Source: Aphanomyces cochlioides
Lineage: Eukaryota > Oomycota > Saprolegniomycetes > Saprolegniales > Verrucalvaceae
DNA length: 64,000 bases
NCBI GenBank assembly: GCA_019828595.1
Contig: JAHQRK010000022.1
Coordinates: 124,001 to 188,000, forward strand
Direction of reading: 5' to 3'
The notes beneath the pieces are model-generated. The model ran no database searches, was not told the DNA's origin, and saw only the letters and a program-made list of their open reading frames with translations. Position 1 is the stretch's first letter; the number at the start of each line of letters is the position of its first letter. Below, in pieces: positions 38,613-49,833 of this stretch. A program made the translations under genes and the position numbers.

Positions 38613-41600
38613 TTACTGGTGTTCAACTCGAAAAGACATGGGATATTTTTCGAATAGCTCGTTGTATCCAGCTTGAGAGAAAAGGACTGAGACCGCTTCG
38701 ATGATGTTTCGATAGTCGAAGTCGTCAGGCGAGAGCAAACGAATTGTTCGCCTGATGGAAGCTGTCCAACTGACAAATATAATCTCGTTCCATAGTAAAA
38801 TCGGTAGAGGCCTTTTGCCATCGAACTTGGTTGCATTTCTTTGAGTCCATAAGGAGTACGTGATGGAAGCACAAAGGAGGGACCATAATTTGAATAATGC
38901 GTCATGCAGGTGTTTTCCTCGCGTATTGGTCTTGAAGCGACTGATATTCGTGGTGGTTGCCCAATCAAACTTAACACCATAAGCTCTCCATGCTCGCTCT
39001 TGGAACATCCAAACTTGATGTACATGATGACATGTATGGAAGGCATGATGAAAAGTCTCAACATCCGAGCAATCTTCATAGACACAACAAATAGCGTCAG
39101 GGTTTTGGATCTGCATATAGGAAAACCTCGAGTTGACGGGTAACATCTTCATGTGCAATCGAAACCATACATCGCCTTGAACAGGTGGAGGTAGATTACA
39201 CACAGTACGAATGAGACGGATATACTTTGCTATGTCTTTGTCAGTTCTTGTCGTAGTCTTCATAGGATGTATAGCTTCAGTCTGGGGGGCGTGGTAAGCT
39301 AAATGCACCACGTTTTTCTTGGGCCACGACTCGAAAGGTAAATCAGCATCCTTGATTCTGGCTGTAAACGGATGTTGACAAGTCGGGACATTAGGCAGTG
39401 GCGACCCTTGCCGAATGTCAAACGATCGAACAACTTTGTCGAAGATTCGTGTGAGTTGATTGTAAATGTCGGTTGTGCGGGGCAATGTGGCAAAGTCCAT
39501 GACTCCGTCCTGGTTTAGACAAACTTGGGCAGCTGGATTGTTCGACGACATTCGGTTCACGAACATGGTCTCTGTTGGCCAAGCGCCATGTGGGGTCAGG
39601 AAATCCTTCAGGCATCTGAGACCATTTTTGGCCCCGTGGCGGCACCAGAGACGCATGTCTTCATCTTTCACGACATTTGCTAACATCTTAGCAGAGCCGA
39701 AGTGCATTGCGTCGTAGGCTGTGAGCCATACCGGGAGGTTCAGTACCGTGTCGAGATTTGGAGGCACGCCGATTCGCTTACTCATGTCTGTGGCTGACCA
39801 ATGTTTCCAAGTATCAAGCCACAGTGGATGGAGCTCGCGAAGCAAAAGCCACTTGGAGCTTGCATTTGGGTAGTATGAAAGAAAATCGAATGGGTGACTG
39901 TCTCGGAATAACTGATGTATTGTGCGGCTAAATTGTCGCTGTACAAGTTTCTTCCACACCAGGATTTCACCAGGAGAATCGGCAGACATAAAGAGCTGTA
40001 AACGAAGAAGGCGTTGTGTTCGCAGCCTCGATGCAATGTGGGGGATTCCCAGGCCTAAAGGCTTGTCGTACTGCCACCTTCTATGGATTGAGGGACGGTA
40101 ACTCTCATCGAGCTGGGTCTTGCGGCAAAGTATGAACTTGTTTAACATTTGTTGCCACGTAACGACCATAGCAGGAGGCACAGGTACAACGGCTGTTACA
40201 TGCCACAACATAGATAGCAACATCGTGGAGGCAATAAGCTTTCGGCCCTGCAATGTCCTTGCTCGTTTACCCCATAGTTGAAAGGACGAGATGAATTTGT
40301 CGTTGAGTTTTTGAAGTTGGGAGTCAGCCGAAAGTCGATGGCCAAAGAGAATACCAAGATATTTCGTACACTGACCAGTTGGTACGATATTGAGCAAACC
40401 ATCTGCTTCGATGTCTTCTTGATCGAGATGGTCGTTGAGAACCAAGGTCATGCACTTGGAACGATTCAGACGGGCCCCTGAAGCCGTGCAAAACTCTTCC
40501 ACAATTGCCATTTGCTCCACAGCAGATTGCAGCGAGTTTGATAACAACGTCGAGTCGTCGGCAAAGAATATACTCGTAATAACTGAGTCGTGGGGGAGAG
40601 CGATTCCAAGATGTGGGGACGCTCGGAGCATCTCACCAAGAGGTTCTAGGTATAGGACGAACAGTAGGCATGATAAAGGACAGCCTTGTTTGACGCCTCG
40701 GGTAGGTCGGATCTTAGGGCCAAGCTCGCCATTGAAGATGATCTGGACCAAAGGTGAGTCGTACAAAAGAGCTACCCACGCAATGAAACCATCACCAGTG
40801 TTGACTTCTCTCAGCACATCAAGCATAAATTCTCGATCCACCATGTCGTACGCTTTCGAAAAGTCAAGGAATGTTGCATAGTAGTCGTGATCTTCGTTGG
40901 TGCAAAACGTTTGCAAAGTTTGCACAAGCAGGACGTGGTCATGCAGCCGTCGTCCTGGGACAAAGCCAGCTTGACTTGGGTGAATGAGATGAGGAGCTAC
41001 TGTAGCCAGGCGATAAGCGAGGGCACGGGATAGTATCTTCACCTCCACTGACATGAGTGCAATAGGTCGGTAGTTTCCAGGATCGCCTCGATCACCAGCT
41101 TTGAAGAGCAGAGCCACAGCACTACGCCTTTGTTGAAGGAGTAGTTTACCGTGGTGGTGAAGTTGGTAGTTGAAGACCCTGACCAGGATTTCGGAGAAAG
41201 CCTCGGGTGCTACTTGGAAGAAGGCCGCTGGCCATCCATCAGGACCAGGAGACTTGTTTGGACTCATTGTCTTGAGAGCACTACACAGCTCGGCTGCTGT
41301 GATAGGTCTGTCTAGCTCCTCGCGTTGCTCATCATTGAGTTTGCGGGAGATAAACCGTATGACAGCCCTCCGCCTCGCCCGGTTTAGCCGAGGTTGTTCG
41401 CCACGAGTGGTAGTCATTATTGCCTTCCAATGGGCAGTGAATCTCTCTTTGATAGTGGTAGGATCAGACACGGGAATGCCATCGACGTTGACCGTCGTGA
41501 TAGGAACCTTGAGTCCTTGTGGCCTTCGAAAGAAGTGGCTCGTACCGCGTTCGTTGATATTTGCATGAAAATCGAATTGCTGATCCATGCGGTATTGGCG

Positions 41601-41975
41601 ATATTCGATTCTTGCGTTTTCCAGCGCCAACCGAGTAGCATCAACGGCAGCCTCGTCGAGCAAGCCAGCTTCGTATGATCGTTGTGCAGATATATGTCTC
41701 AGTTTTAGGCTTTTGAGCTCGTGTTGCATGGATTGGAGGTGGTGGCGATGACATTGTTGTAAACGTCGTTTGATTCGCTTAAGCCACCCATACCAGACGG
41801 CTCCCATGTTTGTCGATTCGTCCGCACGCATCTCAGAGAGGAGGTGTGATGCCTCTTCTCGTATGGCTTTGATGACGAGCGGGTCTTTGAGTAGCTCTCT
41901 CGGCAGCCTCCAGTAGCCACGGGTCGTGGGTGTATGACTTGTAGAGAGAACGACAGTGTGCTCCAAGTGATCTCT
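38613..41975 (-). pseudogene. ORF2 of A5, 5'-truncated
   Basis: Open from the truncation point to TAA. It retains the full RT domain and zinc cluster but lost the endonuclease, so it cannot retrotranspose by itself. It carries Ile in HANINERG (Val in A4) and Arg in DGKRPLP. Confidence 0.93.
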
Positions 41976-42023
<48 letters not shown>

Positions 42024-42048
42024 ACTGGTTCGATCCCGGTTCGTGGCA
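41976..42048 (+). tRNA. trnF-GAA: tRNA-Phe (GAA), regenerated beside A5
   Basis: Complete gene that closes the chimera-A4-A5 stack; identical to the other copies. Confidence 0.96.
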
Positions 42049-43086
42049 TTGTTTTCACCACCACGCCTGCTTTTTCATTCACAACATCGCACCCTTCTTT
42101 TACACCACGGAGCGCACTTACACGCGCACACACTAACACATTGGACTTGTCCATTTCATTCACAACTCACACACCAACATAACCATGGACTGCACCTTTT
42201 ACACTGCCATTCAAATTGCAAAGACAAAACACAGCATCCACGCACAGAATGCGATGCCATACATTCCTCCAAAGTCTCACGCCCAAGCTTGTCTCGCTCC
42301 TCTCTCAACGATCGAATGAAGCACAACTCATTCTCATGTCTTACTCTCGACAGCACACACAACCAAAATGGCGTCTAAGCAAGACGTTGATGTTTTCAGC
42401 GACAATACACATTACAAGGCGATGGCTTCCTTCAGGACAGCACACACTTAACAATCATACGCGGAGGAGTTCCATCATGTAGAGGCCATGCATCATATGC
42501 TGGACGTCGTATCGTGTTCTCTTCAAAGAGCTATGAATAGAAAGAACGATGTGAAAGTTGCACGTAATGTGGAGCAAGCATACGTTGTCCACACTGATTC
42601 AAGTTCGACGAGGAGAATACTCTATGCTCCAAAAAGTGCTCTTTTGACGACTTCTCGAGGCGAGGGACAATGACCCTCGATTTCTGTCAATATTCCGATC
42701 TCATTCGAATCCCTCCTGTGGATAGTTCTTTCAACCACACATCGTTTGCTTTCTGAGCTACAAGACTCTAGATATTACTGTAGGATGAGTTTTTATGTCA
42801 TTGCTTTAAAGTATATGTCATAGCATGGGAATCGCCAGAAGAAAGGACCATGACGTGGTTAGCGAAGCATGGGCAGACGAGTGTATTCCCTGTGATGTGG
42901 AAATGAAACGGGATACTTTGTAGTATGGGATGTCAGTTAGTTGACAATGGTGTGTTTGAGTGTGCGTGTTGTTGCATAAGCTGAAGGAGGTAGTGTTCAG
43001 GGTGTATGGGAGGTGTTGTCAGGTGTGTGTATGTGTGTGGAAGAGGACGTGCGAGTGTGTGTGCATGGTCCTATGGAAGCATATAC
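42049..43086 (+). repeat. tRNA-Phe array spacer (1111-bp type)
   Basis: Lacks the 13-bp segment. Otherwise the same spacer as 26363-27400. Confidence 0.93.
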
Positions 43087-43134
<48 letters not shown>

Positions 43135-43159
43135 ACTGGTTCGATCCCGGTTCGTGGCA
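43087..43159 (+). tRNA. trnF-GAA: tRNA-Phe (GAA)
   Basis: Native copy with catatac upstream, 1111 bp from the previous gene. Confidence 0.97.
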
Positions 43160-44197
43160 TTGTTTTCACCACCACGCCTGCTTTTTCATTCACAACATCG
43201 CACCCTTCTTTTACACCACGGAGCGCACTTACACGCGCACACACTAACACATTGGACTTGTCCATTTCATTCACAACTCACACACCAACATAACCATGGA
43301 CTGCACCTTTTACACTGCCATTCAAATTGCAAAGACAAAACACAGCATCCACGCACAGAATGCGATGCCATACATTCCTCCAAAGTCTCACGCCCAAGCT
43401 TGTCTCGCTCCTCTCTCAACGATCGAATGAAGCACAACTCATTCTCATGTCTTACTCTCGACAGCACACACAACCAAAATGGCGTCTAAGCAAGACGTTG
43501 ATGTTTTCAGCGACAATACACATTACAAGGCGATGGCTTCCTTCAGGACAGCACACACTTAACAATCATACGCGGAGGAGTTCCATCATGTAGAGGCCAT
43601 GCATCATATGCTGGACGTCGTATCGTGTTCTCTTCAAAGAGCTATGAATAGAAAGAACGATGTGAAAGTTGCACGTAATGTGGAGCAAGCATACGTTGTC
43701 CACACTGATTCAAGTTCGACGAGGAGAATACTCTATGCTCCAAAAAGTGCTCTTTTGACGACTTCTCGAGGCGAGGGACAATGACCCTCGATTTCTGTCA
43801 ATATTCCGATCTCATTCGAATCCCTCCTGTGGATAGTTCTTTCAACCACACATCGTTTGCTTTCTGAGCTACAAGACTCTAGATATTACTGTAGGATGAG
43901 TTTTTATGTCATTGCTTTAAAGTATATGTCATAGCATGGGAATCGCCAGAAGAAAGGACCATGACGTGGTTAGCGAAGCATGGGCAGACGAGTGTATTCC
44001 CTGTGATGTGGAAATGAAACGGGATACTTTGTAGTATGGGATGTCAGTTAGTTGACAATGGTGTGTTTGAGTGTGCGTGTTGTTGCATAAGCTGAAGGAG
44101 GTAGTGTTCAGGGTGTATGGGAGGTGTTGTCAGGTGTGTGTATGTGTGTGGAAGAGGACGTGCGAGTGTGTGTGCATGGTCCTATGGAAGCATATAC
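43160..44197 (+). repeat. tRNA-Phe array spacer (1111-bp type)
   Basis: Same as the preceding unit. Leads into the four-element stack. Confidence 0.93.
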
Positions 44198-44211
44198 GCC
44201 GCGATAGCTCA
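44198..44211 (+). repeat. tRNA-Phe nt 1-14 remnant (left of A6)
   Basis: gccgcgatagctca, 1111 bp after the tRNA at 43087. Confidence 0.95.
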
Positions 44212-44289
44212 ATGTCAATGGGGAGTCTATTTGTAGTTAATGTAAACTACAAACTAATATTGCCCGAAGGCTCATCCCATTTCCAACTG

Positions 44290-45504
44290 CTAGGCTGAAT
44301 TGGAAATCAATTTGGCTTTTCGTTTTCTTGATTCGCTTCGACGTTGGGACTTCGATTTCTTCGGTGTTTGTAAGCTAACACGGCGAATATGTCGGATAAA
44401 ACTGACTCTTGGCATCTGACCCAGGGGGTATACATTTTCATTGTCTTGGATCATACATAGACTTCGGTCTATGCAGCGCTTGTATCGCTTGGCGAGGACC
44501 CAGCAATGGGATGTTGAATCAGTGACAGAAACAACCAAGAATTCTCCGTCAGGCTCATCCAATATCGCTCTACAGATATCACGAATTGGATCACCCACCG
44601 ATTGCTTGAGCAGTTGACGGGAGAATATGGCGTCGTTGTAGTGGAATCCATGTGTGTATGCCAGCTTGAGAAAATCATGCATCTTGGAAGGGGGAATGCC
44701 CGCGTCTTGAGGAACTCCATGGGCCTCTTTGAAACCCGAAATGACTTCTTCGCTGAGCTCAAAATTGGAGACATTCAAATTGGTAGCAACGATTCGGATT
44801 GCAGCCGCAAGACAAGATTTGTCACTGTTGTTGCCAATTTCTAGCCACAGAGGATCCATCGCTCGAAATTCAGCAAGCGTTGGGGCGAGACCAGTGTTCG
44901 TGAGGAAGTGGGCTCCAGCTTGTCGCCATCGTTGGTACATCGCCACGGCTTCTTGACACCCGCTGAGGTCTTTTTCGTCGAACCAGTCTTTGTCGAGTCC
45001 ATCCGGGCGTTGAAACTTCCAGTTGACTTGGTATTGAATAGTTGAAATTCGATTTCGCATTGATGCCACTTCGCGGTGGTCATCGATAAACAACACTTCA
45101 TCGATGTCATCATCGTCGGTTGGAATTCGCAGAGTGCGTGGGCGGTTGGTTGGGGCATCAGCCGTTGTCGCATTCGTTTGTGGCCTGGCTGGAACAGAAA
45201 CATCGTCCAATAGATCCATGAGGGATGGTAGCGGAGATCCATTGTCATTGCCCAAGGGGTCAAATTCGCGGGTGCTCGAGTTCAAAATGGACATATCAGG
45301 AGTAAATTGGTGTTCTTCAGTTGTAACTGGACTTGAAGGACGAGTGTCGGATGATTGCGTCATAGGTACAGAAATCTCAACTCCATCCACTCCCTCAAGA
45401 GTAATCCCTGGAGACATCGAGCTCCCCACACCTCGTGTAGTTATGGGTCTCGACGTCTGCGCGGGGAGTACGCTATCGGCAGTGAAAATCGTTGAAGCTT
45501 CCAT
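44290..45504 (-). CDS. ORF3 of A6, chromodomain/cysteine-peptidase-like, 404 aa
   Basis: Intact; ATG at 45502-45504. The residues named for ORF3 of A4 are all present. The ORF2-ORF3 gap upstream has the short 'aatcaaaaa' form. Confidence 0.83.
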   Translation of the reverse strand: MEASTIFTADSVLPAQTSRPITTRGVGSSMSPGITLEGVDGVEISVPMTQSSDTRPSSPVTTEEHQFTPDMSILNSSTREFDPLGNDNGSPLPSLMDLLDDVSVPARPQTNATTADAPTNRPRTLRIPTDDDDIDEVLFIDDHREVASMRNRISTIQYQVNWKFQRPDGLDKDWFDEKDLSGCQEAVAMYQRWRQAGAHFLTNTGLAPTLAEFRAMDPLWLEIGNNSDKSCLAAAIRIVATNLNVSNFELSEEVISGFKEAHGVPQDAGIPPSKMHDFLKLAYTHGFHYNDAIFSRQLLKQSVGDPIRDICRAILDEPDGEFLVVSVTDSTSHCWVLAKRYKRCIDRSLCMIQDNENVYPLGQMPRVSFIRHIRRVSLQTPKKSKSQRRSESRKRKAKLISNSA

Positions 45505-45717
45505 TGTTGTTGTCTTGGGTAAAATCAAAAGTGAGTCTTGGAGAATTGTTTTGAGATTCTCACTGAACTTATTCTCAGTTGCGACACTTGAGTCAGGCAC
45601 GATTTGATTGGGCAGTGAAATGTTTTGCGCGGATCGTGAGTGATGGTCGCCAGGATTCCCAATCAAAAATTCAGCTGGGATACCAAGTCAAGAATACAGC
45701 TGGGGCTTGTAATCAAA

Positions 45718-48700
45718 TTACTGGTGTTCAACTCGAAAAGACATGGGATATTTGTCGAATAGCTCGTTGTATCCAGCTTGAGAGAAAAGGACTGAGACCG
45801 CTTCGATGATGTTTCGATAGTCGAAGTCGTCAGGCGAGAGCAAACGAATTGTTCGCCTGATGGAAGCTGTCCAACTGACAAATATAATCTCGTTCCATAG
45901 TAAAATCGGTAGAGGCTTTTTGCCATCGAACTTGGTTGCATTTCTTTGAGTCCATAAGGAGTACGTGATGGAAGCACAAAGGAGGGACCATAATTTGAAT
46001 AATGCGTCATGCAGGTGTTTTCCTCGCGTATTGGTCTTGAAGCGACTGATATTCGTGGTGGTTGCCCAATCAAACTTAACACCATAAGCACTCCATGCTC
46101 GCTCTTGGAACATCCAAACTTGATGTACATGATGACATGTATGGAAGGCATGATGAAAAGTCTCAACATCCGAGCAATCTTCGTAGACACAACAAATAGC
46201 GTCAGGGTTTTGGATCTGCATATAGGAAAACCTCGAGTTGACGGGTAACATCTTCATGTGCAATCGAAACCATACATCGCCTTGAACAGGTGGAGGTAGA
46301 TTACACACAGTACGAATGAGACGGATATACTTTGCTATGTCTTTGTCAGTTCTTGTCGTAGTCTTCATAGGATGTATAGCTTCAGTCTGGGGGGCGTGGT
46401 AAGCTAAATGCACCACGTTTTTCTTGGGCCACGACTCGAAAGGTAAATCAGCATCCTTGATTCTGGCTGTAAACGGATGTTGACAAGTCGGGACATTAGG
46501 CAGTGGCGACCCTTGCCGAATGTCAAACGATCGAACAACTTTGTCGAAGATTCGTGTGAGTTGATTGTAAATGTCGGTTGTGCGGGGCAATGTGGCAAAG
46601 TCCATGACTCCGTCCTGGTTTAGACAAACTTGGGCAGCTGGATTGTTCGACGACATTCGGTTCACGAACATGGTCTCTGTTGGCCAAGCACCATGTGGGG
46701 TCAGGAAATCCTTCAGGCATCTGAGACCATTTTTGGCCCCGTGGCGGCACCAGAGACGCATGTCTTCATCTTTCACGACATTTGCTAACATCTTAGCAGA
46801 GCCGAAGTGCATTGCGTCGTAGGCTGTGAGCCATACCGGGAGGTTCAGTACCGTGTCGAGATTTGGAGGCACGCCGATTCGCTTACTCATGTCTGTGGCT
46901 GACCAATGTTTCCAAGTATCAAGCCACAGTGGATGGAGCTCGCGAAGCAAAAGCCACTTGGAGCTTGCATTTGGGTAGTATGAAAGAAAATCGAATGGGT
47001 GACTGTCTCGGAATAACTGATGTATTGTGCGGCTAAATTGTCGCTGTACAAGTTTCTTCCACACCAGGATTTCACCAGGAGAATCGGCAGACATAAAGAG
47101 CTGTAAACGAAGAAGGCGTTGTGTTCGCAGCCTCGATGCAATGTGGGGGATTCCCAAGCCTAAAGGCTTGTCGTACTGCCACCTTCTATGGATTGAGGGA
47201 CGGTAACTCTCATCGAGCTGGGTCTTGCGGCAAAGTATGAACTTGTTTAACATTTGTTGCCACGTAACGACCATAGCAGGAGGCACAGGTACAACGGCTG
47301 TTACATGCCACAACATAGATAGCAACATCGTGGAGGCAATAAGCTTTCGGCCCTGCAATGTCCTTGCTCGTTTACCCCATAGTTGAAAGGACGAGATGAA
47401 TTTGTCGTTGAGTTTTTGAAGTTGGGAGTCAGCCGAAAGTCGATGGCCAAAGAGAATACCAAGATATTTCGTACACTGACCAGTTGGTACGATATTGAGC
47501 AAACCATCTGCTTCGATGTCTTCTTGATCGAGATGGTCGTTGAGAACCAAGGTCATGCACTTGGAACGATTCAGACGGGCCCCTGAAGCCGTGCAAAACT
47601 CTTCCACAATTGCCATTTGCTCCACAGCAGATTGCAGCGAGTTTGATAACAACGTCGAGTCGTCGGCAAAGAATATACTCGTAATAACTGAGTCGTGGGG
47701 GAGAGCGATTCCAAGATGTGGGGACGCTCGGAGCATCTCACCAAGAGGTTCTAGGTATAGGACGAACAGTAGGCATGATAAAGGACAGCCTTGTTTGACG
47801 CCTCGGGTAGGTCGGATCTTAGGGCCAAGCTCGCCATTGAAGATGATCTGGACCAAAGGTGAGTCGTACAAAAGAGCTACCCACGCAATGAAACCATCAC
47901 CAGTGTTGACTTCTCTCAGCACATCAAGCATGAATTCTCGATCCACCATGTCGTACGCTTTCGAAAAGTCAAGGAATGTTGCATAGTAGTCGTGATCTTC
48001 GTTGGTGCAAAACGTTTGCAAAGTTTGCACAAGCAGGACGTGGTCATGCAGCCGTCGTCCTGGGACAAAGCCAGCTTGACTTGGGTGAATGAGATGAGGA
48101 GCTACTGTAGCCAGGCGATAAGCGAGGGCACGGGATAGTATCTTCACCTCCACTGACATGAGTGCAATAGGTCGGTAGTTTCCAGGATCGCCTCGATCAC
48201 CAGCTTTGAAGAGCAGAGCCACAGCACTACGCCTTTGTTGAAGGAGTAGTTTACCGTGGTGGTGAAGTTGGTAGTTGAAGACCCTGACCAGGATTTCGGA
48301 GAAAGCCTCGGGTGCTACTTGGAAGAAGGCCGCTGGCCATCCATCAGGACCAGGAGACTTGTTTGGACTCATTGTCTTGAGAGCACTACACAGCTCGGCT
48401 GCTGTGATAGGTCTGTCTAGCTCCTCGCGTTGCTCATCATTGAGTTTGCGGGAGATAAACCGTATGACAGCCCTCCGCCTCGCCCGGTTTAGCCGAGGTT
48501 GTTCGCCACGAGTGGTAGTCATTATTGCCTTCCAATGGGCAGTGAATCTCTCTTTGATAGTGGTAGGATCAGACACGGGAATGCCATCGACGTTGACCGT
48601 CGTGATAGGAACCTTGAGTCCTTGTGGCCTTCGAAAGAAGTGGCTCGTACCGCGTTCGTTGATATTTGCATGAAAATCGAATTGCTGATCCATGCGGTAT

Positions 48701-49833
48701 TGGCGATATTCGATTCTTGCGTTTTCCAGCGCCAACCGAGTAGCATCAACGGCAGCCTCGTCGAGCAAGCCAGCTTCGTATGATCGTTGTGCAGATATAT
48801 GTCTCAGTTTTAGGCTTTTGAGCTCGTGTTGCATGGATTGGAGGTGGTGGCGATGACATTGTTGTAAACGTCGTTTGATTCGCTTAAGCCACCCATACCA
48901 GACGGCTCCCATGTTTGTCGATTCGTCCGCACGCATCTCAGAGAGGAGGTGTGATGCCTCTTCTCGTATGGCTTTGATGACGAGCGGGTCTTTGAGTAGC
49001 TCTCTCGGCAGCCTCCAGTAGCCACGGGTCGTGGGTGTATGACTTGTAGAGAGAACGACAGTGTGCTCCAAGTGATCTCCGGCAAAGCTGTTAGTGGCAT
49101 ATTTTGAGCTTTGGTAGGATTGGGCAACTAAATCTTGGTCAATGAACCAGTAGTCCAGACGATTGCTTCGTCCTGGACCGCTTGCCAGTCTTTCGTGAGG
49201 GTGGTGTAGGCGCCACGCGTCGATGACTCCTAGTTGTGACAGCCAGGCAAGACATTCGACTTTTCCAAAGGTGTGATCTTGCCGTGGTTTGGAAGCATCG
49301 AGGTGTTCGTTGACAGGAAGGTTAAAATCTCCCCCAACCAGGTGTACACTGTTAGCTTCAAAAGCGCGAGGGAGACTGTCAAAGAAACTAGCCCGATGTT
49401 GAGGGGTAACTGGCGCGTAAATGTTGTGGATGTAGACTGGGGTTTCATCCCAGTACGTTTTGATCACAATATAACGGCCAGGGATATCGTGTTGTGATAA
49501 GTGCACCAGGCTTGAGAATCCAGGCATCGATTCGTGAAAGTATGATGCAACGCCACATCGACGGTTGTTCAAATTGTCCGTGCGGGTTGTTCGTAAGTCG
49601 TTGGTAAAAAGTTTGTACTTGCTAACACCCACTTCGTTGTCGAGGTGAGTGTGGAAAGTGTCAAGATGTTTTGCGTTGTTGAGTTTCGTTTCTTGAAAGA
49701 GAACAGCTTGTGTCGGTTTCCGAAGACGCCGTGCAACAAGATGTCCGTTTTCTTTCAGCCCATTGAGGTTGCTCGTCGTCACTTCAAGTATGGGGAGCTT
49801 GACAAAATGACCAGCCGCGACCACTTTAGCCAC
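45718..49833 (-). CDS. ORF2 of A6: AP endonuclease-reverse transcriptase, 1371 aa
   Basis: Full length with all endonuclease, RT and zinc motifs listed for A4. Differences include Ile in HANINERG, Lys in DGKKPLP and Ser in RAWSAYGV. The last is shared only with its neighbour A7. GTG start in the +1 frame across the ORF1 stop, as in A4. Confidence 0.94.
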   Translation of the reverse strand: MAKVVAAGHFVKLPILEVTTSNLNGLKENGHLVARRLRKPTQAVLFQETKLNNAKHLDTFHTHLDNEVGVSKYKLFTNDLRTTRTDNLNNRRCGVASYFHESMPGFSSLVHLSQHDIPGRYIVIKTYWDETPVYIHNIYAPVTPQHRASFFDSLPRAFEANSVHLVGGDFNLPVNEHLDASKPRQDHTFGKVECLAWLSQLGVIDAWRLHHPHERLASGPGRSNRLDYWFIDQDLVAQSYQSSKYATNSFAGDHLEHTVVLSTSHTPTTRGYWRLPRELLKDPLVIKAIREEASHLLSEMRADESTNMGAVWYGWLKRIKRRLQQCHRHHLQSMQHELKSLKLRHISAQRSYEAGLLDEAAVDATRLALENARIEYRQYRMDQQFDFHANINERGTSHFFRRPQGLKVPITTVNVDGIPVSDPTTIKERFTAHWKAIMTTTRGEQPRLNRARRRAVIRFISRKLNDEQREELDRPITAAELCSALKTMSPNKSPGPDGWPAAFFQVAPEAFSEILVRVFNYQLHHHGKLLLQQRRSAVALLFKAGDRGDPGNYRPIALMSVEVKILSRALAYRLATVAPHLIHPSQAGFVPGRRLHDHVLLVQTLQTFCTNEDHDYYATFLDFSKAYDMVDREFMLDVLREVNTGDGFIAWVALLYDSPLVQIIFNGELGPKIRPTRGVKQGCPLSCLLFVLYLEPLGEMLRASPHLGIALPHDSVITSIFFADDSTLLSNSLQSAVEQMAIVEEFCTASGARLNRSKCMTLVLNDHLDQEDIEADGLLNIVPTGQCTKYLGILFGHRLSADSQLQKLNDKFISSFQLWGKRARTLQGRKLIASTMLLSMLWHVTAVVPVPPAMVVTWQQMLNKFILCRKTQLDESYRPSIHRRWQYDKPLGLGIPHIASRLRTQRLLRLQLFMSADSPGEILVWKKLVQRQFSRTIHQLFRDSHPFDFLSYYPNASSKWLLLRELHPLWLDTWKHWSATDMSKRIGVPPNLDTVLNLPVWLTAYDAMHFGSAKMLANVVKDEDMRLWCRHGAKNGLRCLKDFLTPHGAWPTETMFVNRMSSNNPAAQVCLNQDGVMDFATLPRTTDIYNQLTRIFDKVVRSFDIRQGSPLPNVPTCQHPFTARIKDADLPFESWPKKNVVHLAYHAPQTEAIHPMKTTTRTDKDIAKYIRLIRTVCNLPPPVQGDVWFRLHMKMLPVNSRFSYMQIQNPDAICCVYEDCSDVETFHHAFHTCHHVHQVWMFQERAWSAYGVKFDWATTTNISRFKTNTRGKHLHDALFKLWSLLCASITYSLWTQRNATKFDGKKPLPILLWNEIIFVSWTASIRRTIRLLSPDDFDYRNIIEAVSVLFSQAGYNELFDKYPMSFRVEHQ

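Larger units (their letters stand above)
37107..41975 (-). mobile_element. Family A retrotransposon, copy A5 (5'-truncated)
   Basis: 4869 bp: 3' UTR, ORF3 and ORF2 from about residue 252. The 5' end stops within the endonuclease GDH motif with one extra T before the regenerated tRNA. Third and rightmost element of its stack. Confidence 0.95.
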
